The notes under the pieces: generated by a model | What the model was told of the DNA's origin: nothing | The model's database searches: none | The model's input: only the letters and a program-made list of their open reading frames with translations | Part shown: in pieces, positions 27,522-36,103 of the stretch | Layout of the letters: every line of letters begins with the position of its first letter | Numbering within the stretch: position 1 is the first letter of the stretch | NCBI RefSeq assembly: GCF_009797025.1 | Contig: NZ_CP047027.1 | Coordinates: 3,348,001 to 3,412,000, forward strand | DNA length: 64,000 nucleotides | Direction of reading: 5' to 3' | DNA from: Cellulophaga sp. L1A9 | GTDB taxonomy: Bacteria > Bacteroidota > Bacteroidia > Flavobacteriales > Flavobacteriaceae | Made by a program: the position numbers and the translations under genes

Positions 27522-28697
27522 TTAATTTCTTTTAAGTACCATAGCAGAAGCACCACCACCACCGTTGCAAATTGCAGCGGCTCCAATCGTACCTTTCTGT
27601 TGTTCTAGTATATGGATTAAGGTAACAAGTATTCTTGCTCCAGAACAGCCTAAAGGATGTCCTAAAGAAACAGCTCCACCATTAATATTTACATTGGCAT
27701 CTGTAAGACCTAGTAATTTCATGTTTGCTAAACCAACAATAGAGAAAGCTTCATTAAATTCAAAATAGTCTACATCATCTATTTTTAAATTTGCCTTAGC
27801 TAGTGCTTTTGGAAGCGCTTTTGAAGGTGCTGTAGTAAACCATTCTGGTTCATGTGCGGCATCTGCAAAACTTACAATAGTTGCTAGCGGTTTTAAATTT
27901 AATTCTTTAGCTTTTTCTTCACTCATTAATACTAGTGCAGCCGCACCATCATTAATTGTTGAAGCATTTGCAGCCGTTACTGTTCCGTCTTTTGAAAAAG
28001 CAGGTCTAAGCGATGGAATTTTGTCCATCCTTACGTTTTTATATTCTTCGTCTTGATTAATTACAAGGGGTTCTCCTCTTCGTTGTGGAACTTCTACGGG
28101 AACAATTTCATTAGCAAATCTACCCTTGTCCCATGCTTCAGAAGCTCTGTTGTAGGATTGGATAGCAAAAGTATCTTGGTCTTCTCTAGAAAATTCATAT
28201 TTCGTAGCACATGCGTCGGCACAAACACCCATTGCTTGTTCATCGTAAGCATCTACTAAACCATCTTTTTGCATGCCATCTATTAACGTAGTAGGGCCAA
28301 ATTTTTGACCAGTACGCATGTGCACATAATGAGGTATTAAACTCATGTTTTCCATACCACCGGCTACAATAATAGAAGCATCTCCTAATGCAATAGCTTG
28401 TGCAGCTAACATTACAGCTTTCATTCCTGATGCACACACCTTATTAACCGTCGTACAAGGTACTGTATTTGGTATCCCAGCATATATTGCCGCTTGTCTT
28501 GCAGGAGCTTGTCCTGTTCCCGCAGAAACAACATTACCCATTATAACTTCCTCTACTAATGAAGCATCTAAATTTATTTTGTCCAAAGCCCCTTTTATGG
28601 CGGTTGCGCCTAATTTTGGAGCTGTTACAGTGGATAAACTTCCCATAAAACTTCCTATTGGAGTTCTCACTGCAGATACGATTACTACCTTTTTCAT
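27522..28697 (-). CDS. Acetyl-CoA C-acyltransferase (thiolase)
   Basis: A 391-residue thiolase of normal length. The nucleophile is Cys88 in NKVCASGMKAV; the C-terminal blocks GGAVSLGHPLGCSGARI and ICNGGGGASA supply the His and second Cys. It condenses or cleaves acetyl-CoA/acyl-CoA. The sequence resembles the acetoacetyl-CoA (AtoB-type) branch, so either fatty acid oxidation or acetoacetyl-CoA synthesis is possible. The NlpC/P60 gene follows in the same direction. Confidence 0.93.
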   Translation of the reverse strand: MKKVVIVSAVRTPIGSFMGSLSTVTAPKLGATAIKGALDKINLDASLVEEVIMGNVVSAGTGQAPARQAAIYAGIPNTVPCTTVNKVCASGMKAVMLAAQAIALGDASIIVAGGMENMSLIPHYVHMRTGQKFGPTTLIDGMQKDGLVDAYDEQAMGVCADACATKYEFSREDQDTFAIQSYNRASEAWDKGRFANEIVPVEVPQRRGEPLVINQDEEYKNVRMDKIPSLRPAFSKDGTVTAANASTINDGAAALVLMSEEKAKELNLKPLATIVSFADAAHEPEWFTTAPSKALPKALAKANLKIDDVDYFEFNEAFSIVGLANMKLLGLTDANVNINGGAVSLGHPLGCSGARILVTLIHILEQQKGTIGAAAICNGGGGASAMVLKRN

Positions 28698-28900
28698 TTT
28701 GTCGAATAATTAGTTGTGCGAAATTAATAAATTTAAGTGCAATGGGCTGTGATGATTTTAAAAAAAGGACTTGAATATTGTTAATCTTTACTTATTCTTC
28801 AATGATTTTGCTTTATTTGCCGATGTGATGTTTATGAATACGGCTAAAATCTTTTTTTAAGCTTATATTTTCTATTTTTGAAACACGTTAACAATTCCTA

Positions 28901-30949
28901 ATGAGTACATTTTTAGATAATCTCTATAAGAATCAATCTTTAGTATATAAATATTTTATCTATATACTCTCCACAGTACTTATTGTTTTCTTCTTTCCAA
29001 AAGGTGGAAAGTTTAAATATGAGTTTCAGAAGGGAAAACCATGGCAGTATGAAAACTATTATGCTCCCGTAGATTTTTCTATAAAAAAATCAGATGATGA
29101 GATAGAAAAAGATAAAGCAGCGATAAAAAATAGACAAATTCCCTATTATTCTTATGATAAAGAAGTTGCTAAAGGGGTTTATGATGCCTACTCCTCAGAA
29201 TTTAATAGGCTGATAGATGGTCTGTCTGAAGTTCCTAAAAATAAGGATCAGCTTTATGTTGTTGGAGAGAATATTTTAAATGTTTTGTATAATAAGGGGG
29301 TGGCAAGTGATGTAGCGATAAAGTCAACATCAAACAGTTTAAACCTTATTAAAAACAATGAAGAAATTAGGATTAATAGCAATCAGCTTTATACAAAGGA
29401 AGATTTAGACAGTTTAATTAGTACTGTTCTTAAAAAGAATAGAATCTCCAGTTTAAATAAGGAATACCAGAGATTGTTCTATGAGATTGTAGAGCCAAAT
29501 GTATTTTATGATAGTGAATTATCAAAAAAAGTATTAGAAGACGCTTATTCTAAACTTTCCTATACACGGGGAACAGTGGATCAAGGAAAACTAATTATTG
29601 CTAAAGGGGAGGTTGTTGAGGCTGAAAATTATAAAATACTTTCCTCTTTAAAGAGCGAATACGAATCTGATTTATGGACCTCAAATAACTATTATTTTAT
29701 ATTATTTGGATACTCAGTTCTTGTGGCATTGGTTTTAATGATGCTGTTGCTTTTCTTGAAAAAATATAGAAAAGATATCTATAGGAACAACACCAAAGTT
29801 ACTTTTATCTTTTTCAATATTCTATTCATGGTGTTCGTAACAACTTTAGTTGTTAAGTATAATGAAGCCTACGTGTTTGTAGTTCCCCTATGTATTTTAC
29901 CCTTAATATTAAAAACCTTTTTTGACGCCCGTTTAGGGTTATTCGTGCATGTCTTAGCGGTGCTGATTTTAGGTTTTGTAGTGCCCAATAGCTTTGAATA
30001 TGTTTTTTTACAAATCATCACAGGTATCGTCACTATCTTAACGGTTTCAGAATTATATAAAAGAGCTAATCTTTTTATTTCCGTAGGACAAATTATATTA
30101 ATTTATGTGGTTGGGTATTTTGCTTTTCATATCATTCATGAGGGGAATTTAGATAACGTACAATGGTTGGTTTTTGGCTTGTTTTTATTGAATGGGATGA
30201 TTACTTTATTTGTACAACCCTTAATTTATATCTATGAAAAAGTATTTGGCCTAGTTTCTGATGTTTCTCTATTAGAATTATCAGATACAAACTCTAAGCT
30301 GTTGAAAGAACTTGCCAATAAAGCACCAGGCACATTTCATCATTCATTGCAGGTTGCTAATTTAGCAGAAGCTGCGGCAAATGAAATAGGTGCTAATGCA
30401 ATGCTGGTTAGGGTAGGAGCATTATATCATGATATTGGGAAAATGAATAACCCAACGTATTTTACAGAAAATCAAATAACCAATGTTAATCCGCATGATG
30501 AATTAGCACCTATAGATAGTGCTAAAATTATTATAGATCATGTTATTGGTGGTATTGAGCTTGCTAGAAAAAATAATCTTCCAGACCGTATAATAGATTT
30601 TATACGTGTACATCATGGAACTACACTTGTGTATTATTTTTACAAAAAACAACAAGAAATAGACGATCAAGTAAATGAGCAAGACTTTAGGTATCCTGGA
30701 CCTACACCATTCTCTAAAGAAACCGCTATTTTGATGATGGCAGATTCTATAGAGGCTGCTTCCAAAAGTTTAAAAAACCCTACTTTTTTAATTATTGATG
30801 AATTCGTTGATAAAATTATAAGTGGGCAAATGAATGCCAAACAGTTTTTGAATGCCAATATTACTTTTAAGGAAATTGAAGCAATAAAGAAGGTGATGAA
30901 GCAAAAACTGACAAATATTTATCATCTAAGAGTCGAGTATCCAGAGTAG
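28901..30949 (+). CDS. 7TM-HD family phosphohydrolase (PgpH-like, putative c-di-AMP phosphodiesterase)
   Basis: A 682-residue membrane protein. One N-terminal helix (about 18-34) precedes an extracellular domain (about 38-255), then seven helices (about 262-450), then an HD domain with the metal ligands HH at 480-481, HD at 510-511 (ALYHDIGKM) and HH at 571-572. In Listeria and others, the PgpH family hydrolyses c-di-AMP. It stands alone with a gap on both sides; two tRNA genes follow. Confidence 0.92.
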   Translation: MSTFLDNLYKNQSLVYKYFIYILSTVLIVFFFPKGGKFKYEFQKGKPWQYENYYAPVDFSIKKSDDEIEKDKAAIKNRQIPYYSYDKEVAKGVYDAYSSEFNRLIDGLSEVPKNKDQLYVVGENILNVLYNKGVASDVAIKSTSNSLNLIKNNEEIRINSNQLYTKEDLDSLISTVLKKNRISSLNKEYQRLFYEIVEPNVFYDSELSKKVLEDAYSKLSYTRGTVDQGKLIIAKGEVVEAENYKILSSLKSEYESDLWTSNNYYFILFGYSVLVALVLMMLLLFLKKYRKDIYRNNTKVTFIFFNILFMVFVTTLVVKYNEAYVFVVPLCILPLILKTFFDARLGLFVHVLAVLILGFVVPNSFEYVFLQIITGIVTILTVSELYKRANLFISVGQIILIYVVGYFAFHIIHEGNLDNVQWLVFGLFLLNGMITLFVQPLIYIYEKVFGLVSDVSLLELSDTNSKLLKELANKAPGTFHHSLQVANLAEAAANEIGANAMLVRVGALYHDIGKMNNPTYFTENQITNVNPHDELAPIDSAKIIIDHVIGGIELARKNNLPDRIIDFIRVHHGTTLVYYFYKKQQEIDDQVNEQDFRYPGPTPFSKETAILMMADSIEAASKSLKNPTFLIIDEFVDKIISGQMNAKQFLNANITFKEIEAIKKVMKQKLTNIYHLRVEYPE

Positions 30950-31049
30950 TATAAAATAGTTTAAAAAAAAGTAAAAAAATAGTTGCGATATCGTATTCTA
31001 AAAAGTACATTTGCAACCGCATTTTTAATGTGTGATATTTGAAATTATT

Positions 31050-31137
31050 GGAGAGGTGCCTGAGTGGCCGAAAGGAACGGTTTGCTAAATCGTCGTACAT
31101 CAAAAGTGTACCCAGGGTTCGAATCCCTGTCTCTCCG
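31050..31137 (+). tRNA. tRNA-Ser (anticodon GCU)
   Basis: A cloverleaf of 88 nt with a long variable arm. The acceptor GGAGAGG (31050-31056) pairs with TCTCTCC (31130-31136), discriminator G at 31137. The anticodon GCT is at 31084-31086 and the T-arm contains GGTTCGAATCC. CCA is not encoded, which is common in Bacteroidota. Confidence 0.95.
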
Positions 31138-31179
31138 CTTTTTTTAAATAAAGAATAGAGATAGTGTTAAAACTATTCT

Positions 31180-31257
31180 CGGGGTGTAGCGTAGCCCGGT
31201 TATCGCGCCGCGTTTGGGACGCGGAGGTCGCAGGTTCGAATCCTGCCACCCCGACCA
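31180..31257 (+). tRNA. tRNA-Pro (anticodon UGG)
   Basis: The acceptor CGGGGTG (31180-31186) pairs with CACCCCG (31247-31253), discriminator A, and CCA is encoded at 31255-31257, unlike the neighbouring tRNA-Ser. The anticodon TGG is at 31215-31217 and the T-arm reads GGTTCGAATCC. Confidence 0.95.
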
Positions 31258-31281
31258 AAACCTAGAAATAGGCCCTAGTAT

Positions 31282-31316
31282 AAACACTGATGATCTTTTG
31301 ATTGTCAGTGTTTTTT
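31282..31316 (+). terminator. Terminator after the tRNA pair
   Basis: The stem AAACACTGA / TCAGTGTTT (31282-31290 / 31305-31313) is followed by a T run. The 260 bp to the pyruvate kinase-like promoter contain no gene; a perfect palindrome GATCAATTGATC at 31367-31378 is the only pattern I see there. Confidence 0.85.
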
Positions 31317-31573
31317 TGCTTTTAGATATATGCTACTTTCTAATAAGCAAGGAGCTAAGGGTTCATGATCAATTGATCCGCAAAAAGCAACCTAATTGTT
31401 TTCCTTCTTTCGAAAAGTTTTTTTGGTGTGTAGATTTCTGTCCATCTGTTTTATTGCGCATACAATTTTAAATACGCAATTATTTTATACGTTATAAACT
31501 TTTGAAAATCGACCATTATTTAACCCGTATTCTTCCCATTTAAACAGACCAAATTAATAGAAAGAAGACAGCA

Positions 31574-31616
31574 TGATCTTTATCATTTAACATGATCAAA
31601 CTATAGTATAATTTTA
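31574..31616 (+). promoter_or_regulatory. Crp-type site and -7 box of the pyruvate kinase-like gene
   Basis: The palindrome TGATCTTTATCA (31574-31585, extended to ATGAT/ATCAT) has its centre 29.5 bp before the first base of TAATTTTA (31609-31616; 7 of 8 to TAnnTTTG). Five other promoters of the island show the same spacing. No -33 box is evident, fitting an activator near -41.5. Confidence 0.75.
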
Positions 31617-31644
31617 GTAAACAACTGTGCTAAAATTATATAAG

Positions 31645-33105
31645 ATGAAAGCAAAAGAAAATGTACTTAAAAAATTGTCAGAAATTCATAATCGGATGCT
31701 AAAAGCTGAGGATCTTAAAAAAGTGCATATCAATGGAGTAAAAGCACAGTTTCGTAATAGCGCAATTAATTTGGTTGATTATTTAGCTTTGCGTTCAGAA
31801 AATATTGAGCTACTTCAAAAACAACTTCATACTATGGGCTTGTCATCCCTTGCTAGCAGCGAGAGCCATATAAAGACTCAAGTTATTAATGTTATGGAAT
31901 GGCTTGGCTACGAAAAAACGACATCTTATGAGCTAAATGCCACTACGGGGTTTAAGCAATTACATCAGAATATAACCACACTGTTAGGAAAAGGGAGAAT
32001 AGGTGATGCGCCGCCGATAATGGTTACGTTTAGCAAGGATTTTGGAGAGGACTTTCAATTGATGTGCAAGCTGTTGGAAAATGGTATGCAGGTAGCCCGA
32101 ATTAATTGTGCCCATGATGATGAATTGATCTGGAAAAAAATGATTGAAAATCTTAAAAAGGCAGTGGCTAAAATGAATTTGCCGTGTAAACTTTATATGG
32201 ATCTGGCCGGTCCTAAAATACGGACACAAATTATTAACAAAAAAAATAAACAGGGCAAATTAAAAGTAGAATTAGGTGATAAAATTACGTTGACTGATAC
32301 CAAGCAAAAAGGGGTAAAGGGAGAAAAAATAATACGATGTACGCTGCCGGGTATTGTAGAACAATTAAAACCAGACCAGCGTGTTTATTTTGATGACGGA
32401 TTATTTGAAGCCGTGGTACAGAGCGTTTCTGGTGTGCAGGCTATTCTTGAAATTGTTCGTATTTCTAAAAAGAAACCGGTCATTAAAAGTCAAAAAGGTA
32501 TAAATTTTCCAGATACCATATTTCGTATAAACCCCATTACCGATTATGATGAGAAGTGTCTGCCTTTCATTGTTCAGTATGCAGATATGATCGGCTTTTC
32601 ATTTGTAAACAATGCAGCGGATATGAAGGAATTGCAAGAGCGGTTGAGTCGGTTAAATAAACCTGAACTTCCCATCGTGGCAAAAATTGAAACCAACCAA
32701 GGGGTAAATAATCTTCCCGCTATTATTTTACAGGGAATGCAGCATAATCTAATAGGCATTATGATTGCTAGGGGAGACCTCGCTGTGGAAATTGGTTTTG
32801 AAAGAATGAGTGAGGTACAAGATGAGATTCTATGGATTTGTGAAGCAGCACATACACCGGTAATATGGGCTACCCAAGTATTGGAAAGTATGAATAAGCA
32901 TGGATTGGCTACTCGTAGCGAAATAACAGATGCTGCACACGCTGCTGAAGCTGATTGTGTCATGATTAACAAGGGCGGACATACCGTAGAAGTGCTTAAA
33001 ACATTACAAAATATATTAAGTAGAAGCCGTAAAAATAATTTCAAAAATAGACGACTTTTTAGAAAGTTGTCTATTGCAGCGCAATTTATCTTAAAGGAGA
33101 AATAA
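31645..33105 (+). CDS. Pyruvate kinase-like protein with N-terminal extension and no C-terminal domain
   Basis: 486 residues from the ATG at 31645 (a GTG at 31627 is in frame but weaker). The first ~125 residues are a helical extension absent from ordinary pyruvate kinase. The barrel then follows: YMDLAGPKIRT, the B domain, VAKIETNQGVNNL and IMIARGDLAVEIG, PVIWATQVLESM. The usual GETAxG site is replaced by NKGGHTVEV, and the C-terminal regulatory domain is missing; the protein ends ~20 residues after the barrel. It may make ATP from PEP or have another role. It is 12 bp before the P-type ATPase gene. Confidence 0.85.
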   Translation: MKAKENVLKKLSEIHNRMLKAEDLKKVHINGVKAQFRNSAINLVDYLALRSENIELLQKQLHTMGLSSLASSESHIKTQVINVMEWLGYEKTTSYELNATTGFKQLHQNITTLLGKGRIGDAPPIMVTFSKDFGEDFQLMCKLLENGMQVARINCAHDDELIWKKMIENLKKAVAKMNLPCKLYMDLAGPKIRTQIINKKNKQGKLKVELGDKITLTDTKQKGVKGEKIIRCTLPGIVEQLKPDQRVYFDDGLFEAVVQSVSGVQAILEIVRISKKKPVIKSQKGINFPDTIFRINPITDYDEKCLPFIVQYADMIGFSFVNNAADMKELQERLSRLNKPELPIVAKIETNQGVNNLPAIILQGMQHNLIGIMIARGDLAVEIGFERMSEVQDEILWICEAAHTPVIWATQVLESMNKHGLATRSEITDAAHAAEADCVMINKGGHTVEVLKTLQNILSRSRKNNFKNRRLFRKLSIAAQFILKEK

Positions 33106-33117
33106 TAGCACTCATAT

Positions 33118-35784
33118 ATGACAACATTCAACGATACCCTAGATATAATAGAACATACGTATTCAAAAAAAGTGGATGATATTGCAAAGCTGCTTGATGT
33201 AAATCTAAAAACAGGATTGCAAGAAAGAAGTATTAATGGCAGGATTGCAAAATATGGCTTAAACAGTTATACGGAGCAAAAGCAAAAAAGTATTTTACTC
33301 ATTTTGTTTGCGCAATTTAAAAGTCCGATAATCTTATTATTGGTAGTAGCCGCTGGCTTCTCTTTTTTCTTTGAAGATTGGTTAGAAGGGTTTTCTATTA
33401 TTGCTGTAATTTTTATTACTGTAGTGTTGGGTTTTATTATGGAATTACAAGCCCGTAATTCTATGAAGGCATTAAAGGAAATGGATGTAAAGGTTTCAAA
33501 AGTTTGGCGAGATAATTCCCTTAAAGAAATCCAAGCAGAAAGAATTGTACCTGGAGATGTGCTGGTATTAGAAGCGGGTGATATTGTAATGGCTGATGCA
33601 AGATTAATAGAGGTAAATCAATTTGAAATTGATGAATCGGCACTTACAGGTGAATCATTACCGGTTGAAAAAAGGATTGAAGTTATAAAAAATAAAGTGC
33701 CTCTTGCAGACAAAATTAATTTAATATTTAAAGGTACATCTGTTGTAAAAGGCAATGCCAGAGCCATTGTTACAGGTACAGGTATGCATACAGAATTAGG
33801 GAAAATAACCCATATGGTTGCTACTGCAAAGCAGGACAATACTCCACTAGAAAAGAAGATACAAGGGATCACAAAAATATTAATGGTGGTTACGGCTGTA
33901 TTTGCAGGTATATTTATAATAACAGGATTGCTGCAGGGTAAACAGTTTTACCTTATTGTAGAAACGGCATTAGCATTGGCTGTGGCAGCTATTCCGGAAG
34001 GACTACCTGTGGTAAGCATAATAGCACTTACTTATGGCATGTTGCGCCTGGCAAAGAAGAATGTACTCATAAAAAGACTGGCATCTGTTGAAACACTTGG
34101 CGGCGTTAATATTATTTTTACGGATAAAACGGGCACGCTAACAGAAAATAAAATTGATGTAAACAAGTTGATGTTTTTTGATGAAGACATACCGATAGCT
34201 AAAAAAGGTGATGATAGTAGCATTGCAATTAACAAAAATAAAGAGGCCTATGAAAAGTTAATACTCATCTCTATTTTATGCAATAATGCTGCAAGTGAAC
34301 AGAAAGAAAATAAGAAAAAATATTTAGGAGATCCTATTGAAATAGCACTATTACAATTTGTAAATACAAGCAAAGTAAATGTGGAAGCTATAAACGAAAC
34401 ATATCCCCGTATAGCAGAAGAACCCTTTAATTCTGAAACAAAATTAATGGCAACTTTACATAAAAATGATGCCGGCAACTTTGTAGCAGCAAAAGGGGCT
34501 GTAGAAAAATTAATAGATACGTGTAGTTTTTATAGTGCAGGCGATAGGGTAATCCCTTTAACAGCGGCAGCAAAAAAAGACTTTTTAAATAGAGCAGAAA
34601 CTATTGAGGCACAGGGATCAAAAGTATTGGCATTTGCTTTTAAGGAAGCTGCCAATATCCCTACTACTAATTTTTTATCTGGCTTAACGCTTGTTGGTTT
34701 AATAGGGTTTTTAGACCCTCCCCGAATGGAAGTTGTGGATGCGTTACAATCATGTAGGAACGCGGGCATTAAGGTTATTATGATAACAGGAGATCATCCA
34801 GCAACAGCTCTTAATATTGCTGAAAAAATAAAGCTATCAGAAAAAGATAATGTTGTTATCAATGGTAAAGAATTAGATTCTAAAATATCAGAAAAGAAAT
34901 TATTTGCTGCAACTATTTTTGCAAGAGTTACGCCAAAGCAAAAGTTAGCTATGGTAAGTTTTTATCAAAAACATGGTAGTATTGTGGCAATGACGGGCGA
35001 TGGGATAAATGATGCTCCTGCGCTAAAGAAAGCAGATATTGGTATTGCTATGGGCATACGGGGTACACAGGTAGCAAAAGAAACCGCGGCAATGATTTTA
35101 AAAGATGATTCTTTTACATCTATCGTGGCAGCCATTATGCAGGGTAGGGTAATTTTTAAGAACATAAAGAACTTTCTAATGTATCTGCTTTCTTGCAACC
35201 TTAGTGAAATATTTATTGTGTTTTTTTATGGATTATTAAATTTTCCGTTCTCCGTACTTCCACTACAAATTCTCTTCCTTAATTTGGTCACAGATATTTT
35301 TCCGGCACTGGCTTTGGGCCTTGGTAAAGGCAATGATTTAATTATGAAAATACCACCACGAAATCCGCAGCAGCCTATTATAATTAAAAGAGATTGGTTT
35401 ACTATAAATGTGTATGCGGTATTATTGGCATTGCCTATTCTACTGGTAACTTGGTATTGTAGTCACTATTTAAAGTACGATGCAAAATTATGCAACAACA
35501 TTACCTTTTTTAGTCTTGCTTTATCGCAATTATGGCACGTTCTAAATTTACCTTCCCGTAAAATATCATTTCTAAACAATGAAATTACCCGTAATAAATT
35601 TACCTGGGCAGCCTCATTACTTTGTATTAGTATAATGGCTGTGTTTTATTTTGTTAGTCCGCTTAACAGCTATATAGGGCTTCAGCAATTGAGTATAGAC
35701 ACGTGGTTAATAATAACTTTAACGAGCATTACGCCAGTTATTTTAATTCAACTTTTTAAAAGGATTTTTAAGATTATTGATTAA
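33118..35784 (+). CDS. Calcium-type (P2) cation-transporting P-type ATPase
   Basis: An 888-residue P-ATPase, full length. It has an N-terminal cation-ATPase domain, TGES at 177-180, the ion-binding PEGLP in helix 4 (293-297), the phosphorylated Asp336 in DKTGTLTEN, MTGDGINDAP and, in helix 6, NLVTDIFPALALG, which has the Asn and Thr-Asp of SERCA-like calcium pumps. It should export Ca2+ or a related divalent ion at ATP cost. It shares the transcript with the pyruvate kinase-like gene, which would supply ATP. Confidence 0.93.
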   Translation: MTTFNDTLDIIEHTYSKKVDDIAKLLDVNLKTGLQERSINGRIAKYGLNSYTEQKQKSILLILFAQFKSPIILLLVVAAGFSFFFEDWLEGFSIIAVIFITVVLGFIMELQARNSMKALKEMDVKVSKVWRDNSLKEIQAERIVPGDVLVLEAGDIVMADARLIEVNQFEIDESALTGESLPVEKRIEVIKNKVPLADKINLIFKGTSVVKGNARAIVTGTGMHTELGKITHMVATAKQDNTPLEKKIQGITKILMVVTAVFAGIFIITGLLQGKQFYLIVETALALAVAAIPEGLPVVSIIALTYGMLRLAKKNVLIKRLASVETLGGVNIIFTDKTGTLTENKIDVNKLMFFDEDIPIAKKGDDSSIAINKNKEAYEKLILISILCNNAASEQKENKKKYLGDPIEIALLQFVNTSKVNVEAINETYPRIAEEPFNSETKLMATLHKNDAGNFVAAKGAVEKLIDTCSFYSAGDRVIPLTAAAKKDFLNRAETIEAQGSKVLAFAFKEAANIPTTNFLSGLTLVGLIGFLDPPRMEVVDALQSCRNAGIKVIMITGDHPATALNIAEKIKLSEKDNVVINGKELDSKISEKKLFAATIFARVTPKQKLAMVSFYQKHGSIVAMTGDGINDAPALKKADIGIAMGIRGTQVAKETAAMILKDDSFTSIVAAIMQGRVIFKNIKNFLMYLLSCNLSEIFIVFFYGLLNFPFSVLPLQILFLNLVTDIFPALALGLGKGNDLIMKIPPRNPQQPIIIKRDWFTINVYAVLLALPILLVTWYCSHYLKYDAKLCNNITFFSLALSQLWHVLNLPSRKISFLNNEITRNKFTWAASLLCISIMAVFYFVSPLNSYIGLQQLSIDTWLIITLTSITPVILIQLFKRIFKIID

Positions 35785-35917
35785 GATAAAAAAATAGTAG
35801 CGATACCATATTAAAACTGGGACAGCGGGAAACAAAGAAAATTCGTACAGGAAGAGACGCTTTATCTAATTTTAAGAATAATTATTAGCTTATTATCGGG
35901 GACTAAAGCTAAAAACA

Positions 35918-35960
35918 TGACAATAGTCATTTCTTAGAAATGGAGTCCACTATATATTTG
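35918..35960 (+). promoter_or_regulatory. Crp-type site and perfect -7 box of the sensor kinase operon
   Basis: TGACAATAGTCA (35918-35929) has its centre exactly 29.5 bp before a perfect TATATTTG (35953-35960). The 319 bp between the ATPase and the kinase hold no gene; a small inverted repeat CATTTCTTAGAAATG lies between the site and the -7 box. The site before the regulator's own operon suggests autoregulation. Confidence 0.78.
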
Positions 35961-36103
35961 TTGAAACCTTATATGAACCCTTTCAACATAAAGATAATCT
36001 GCGCATCATTTTTGCCTAATTATAGCCGCTTAATTTTATTAACTCTTATATGGGAAGGAGTTCCTTGCTTTTTGTTTAAATTTAGATACTTACCCTTGAA
36101 TCT

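Noticed and set aside
31367..31378. Perfect palindrome GATCAATTGATC
   Set aside because: It does not fit TGAY-N4-RTCA, has no -7 box at the island spacing, and follows a terminator; probably chance.
31214..31471. An 85-codon frame over the tRNA-Pro gene and following DNA
   Set aside because: It starts inside the tRNA and runs through its terminator; the translation has no family resemblance.
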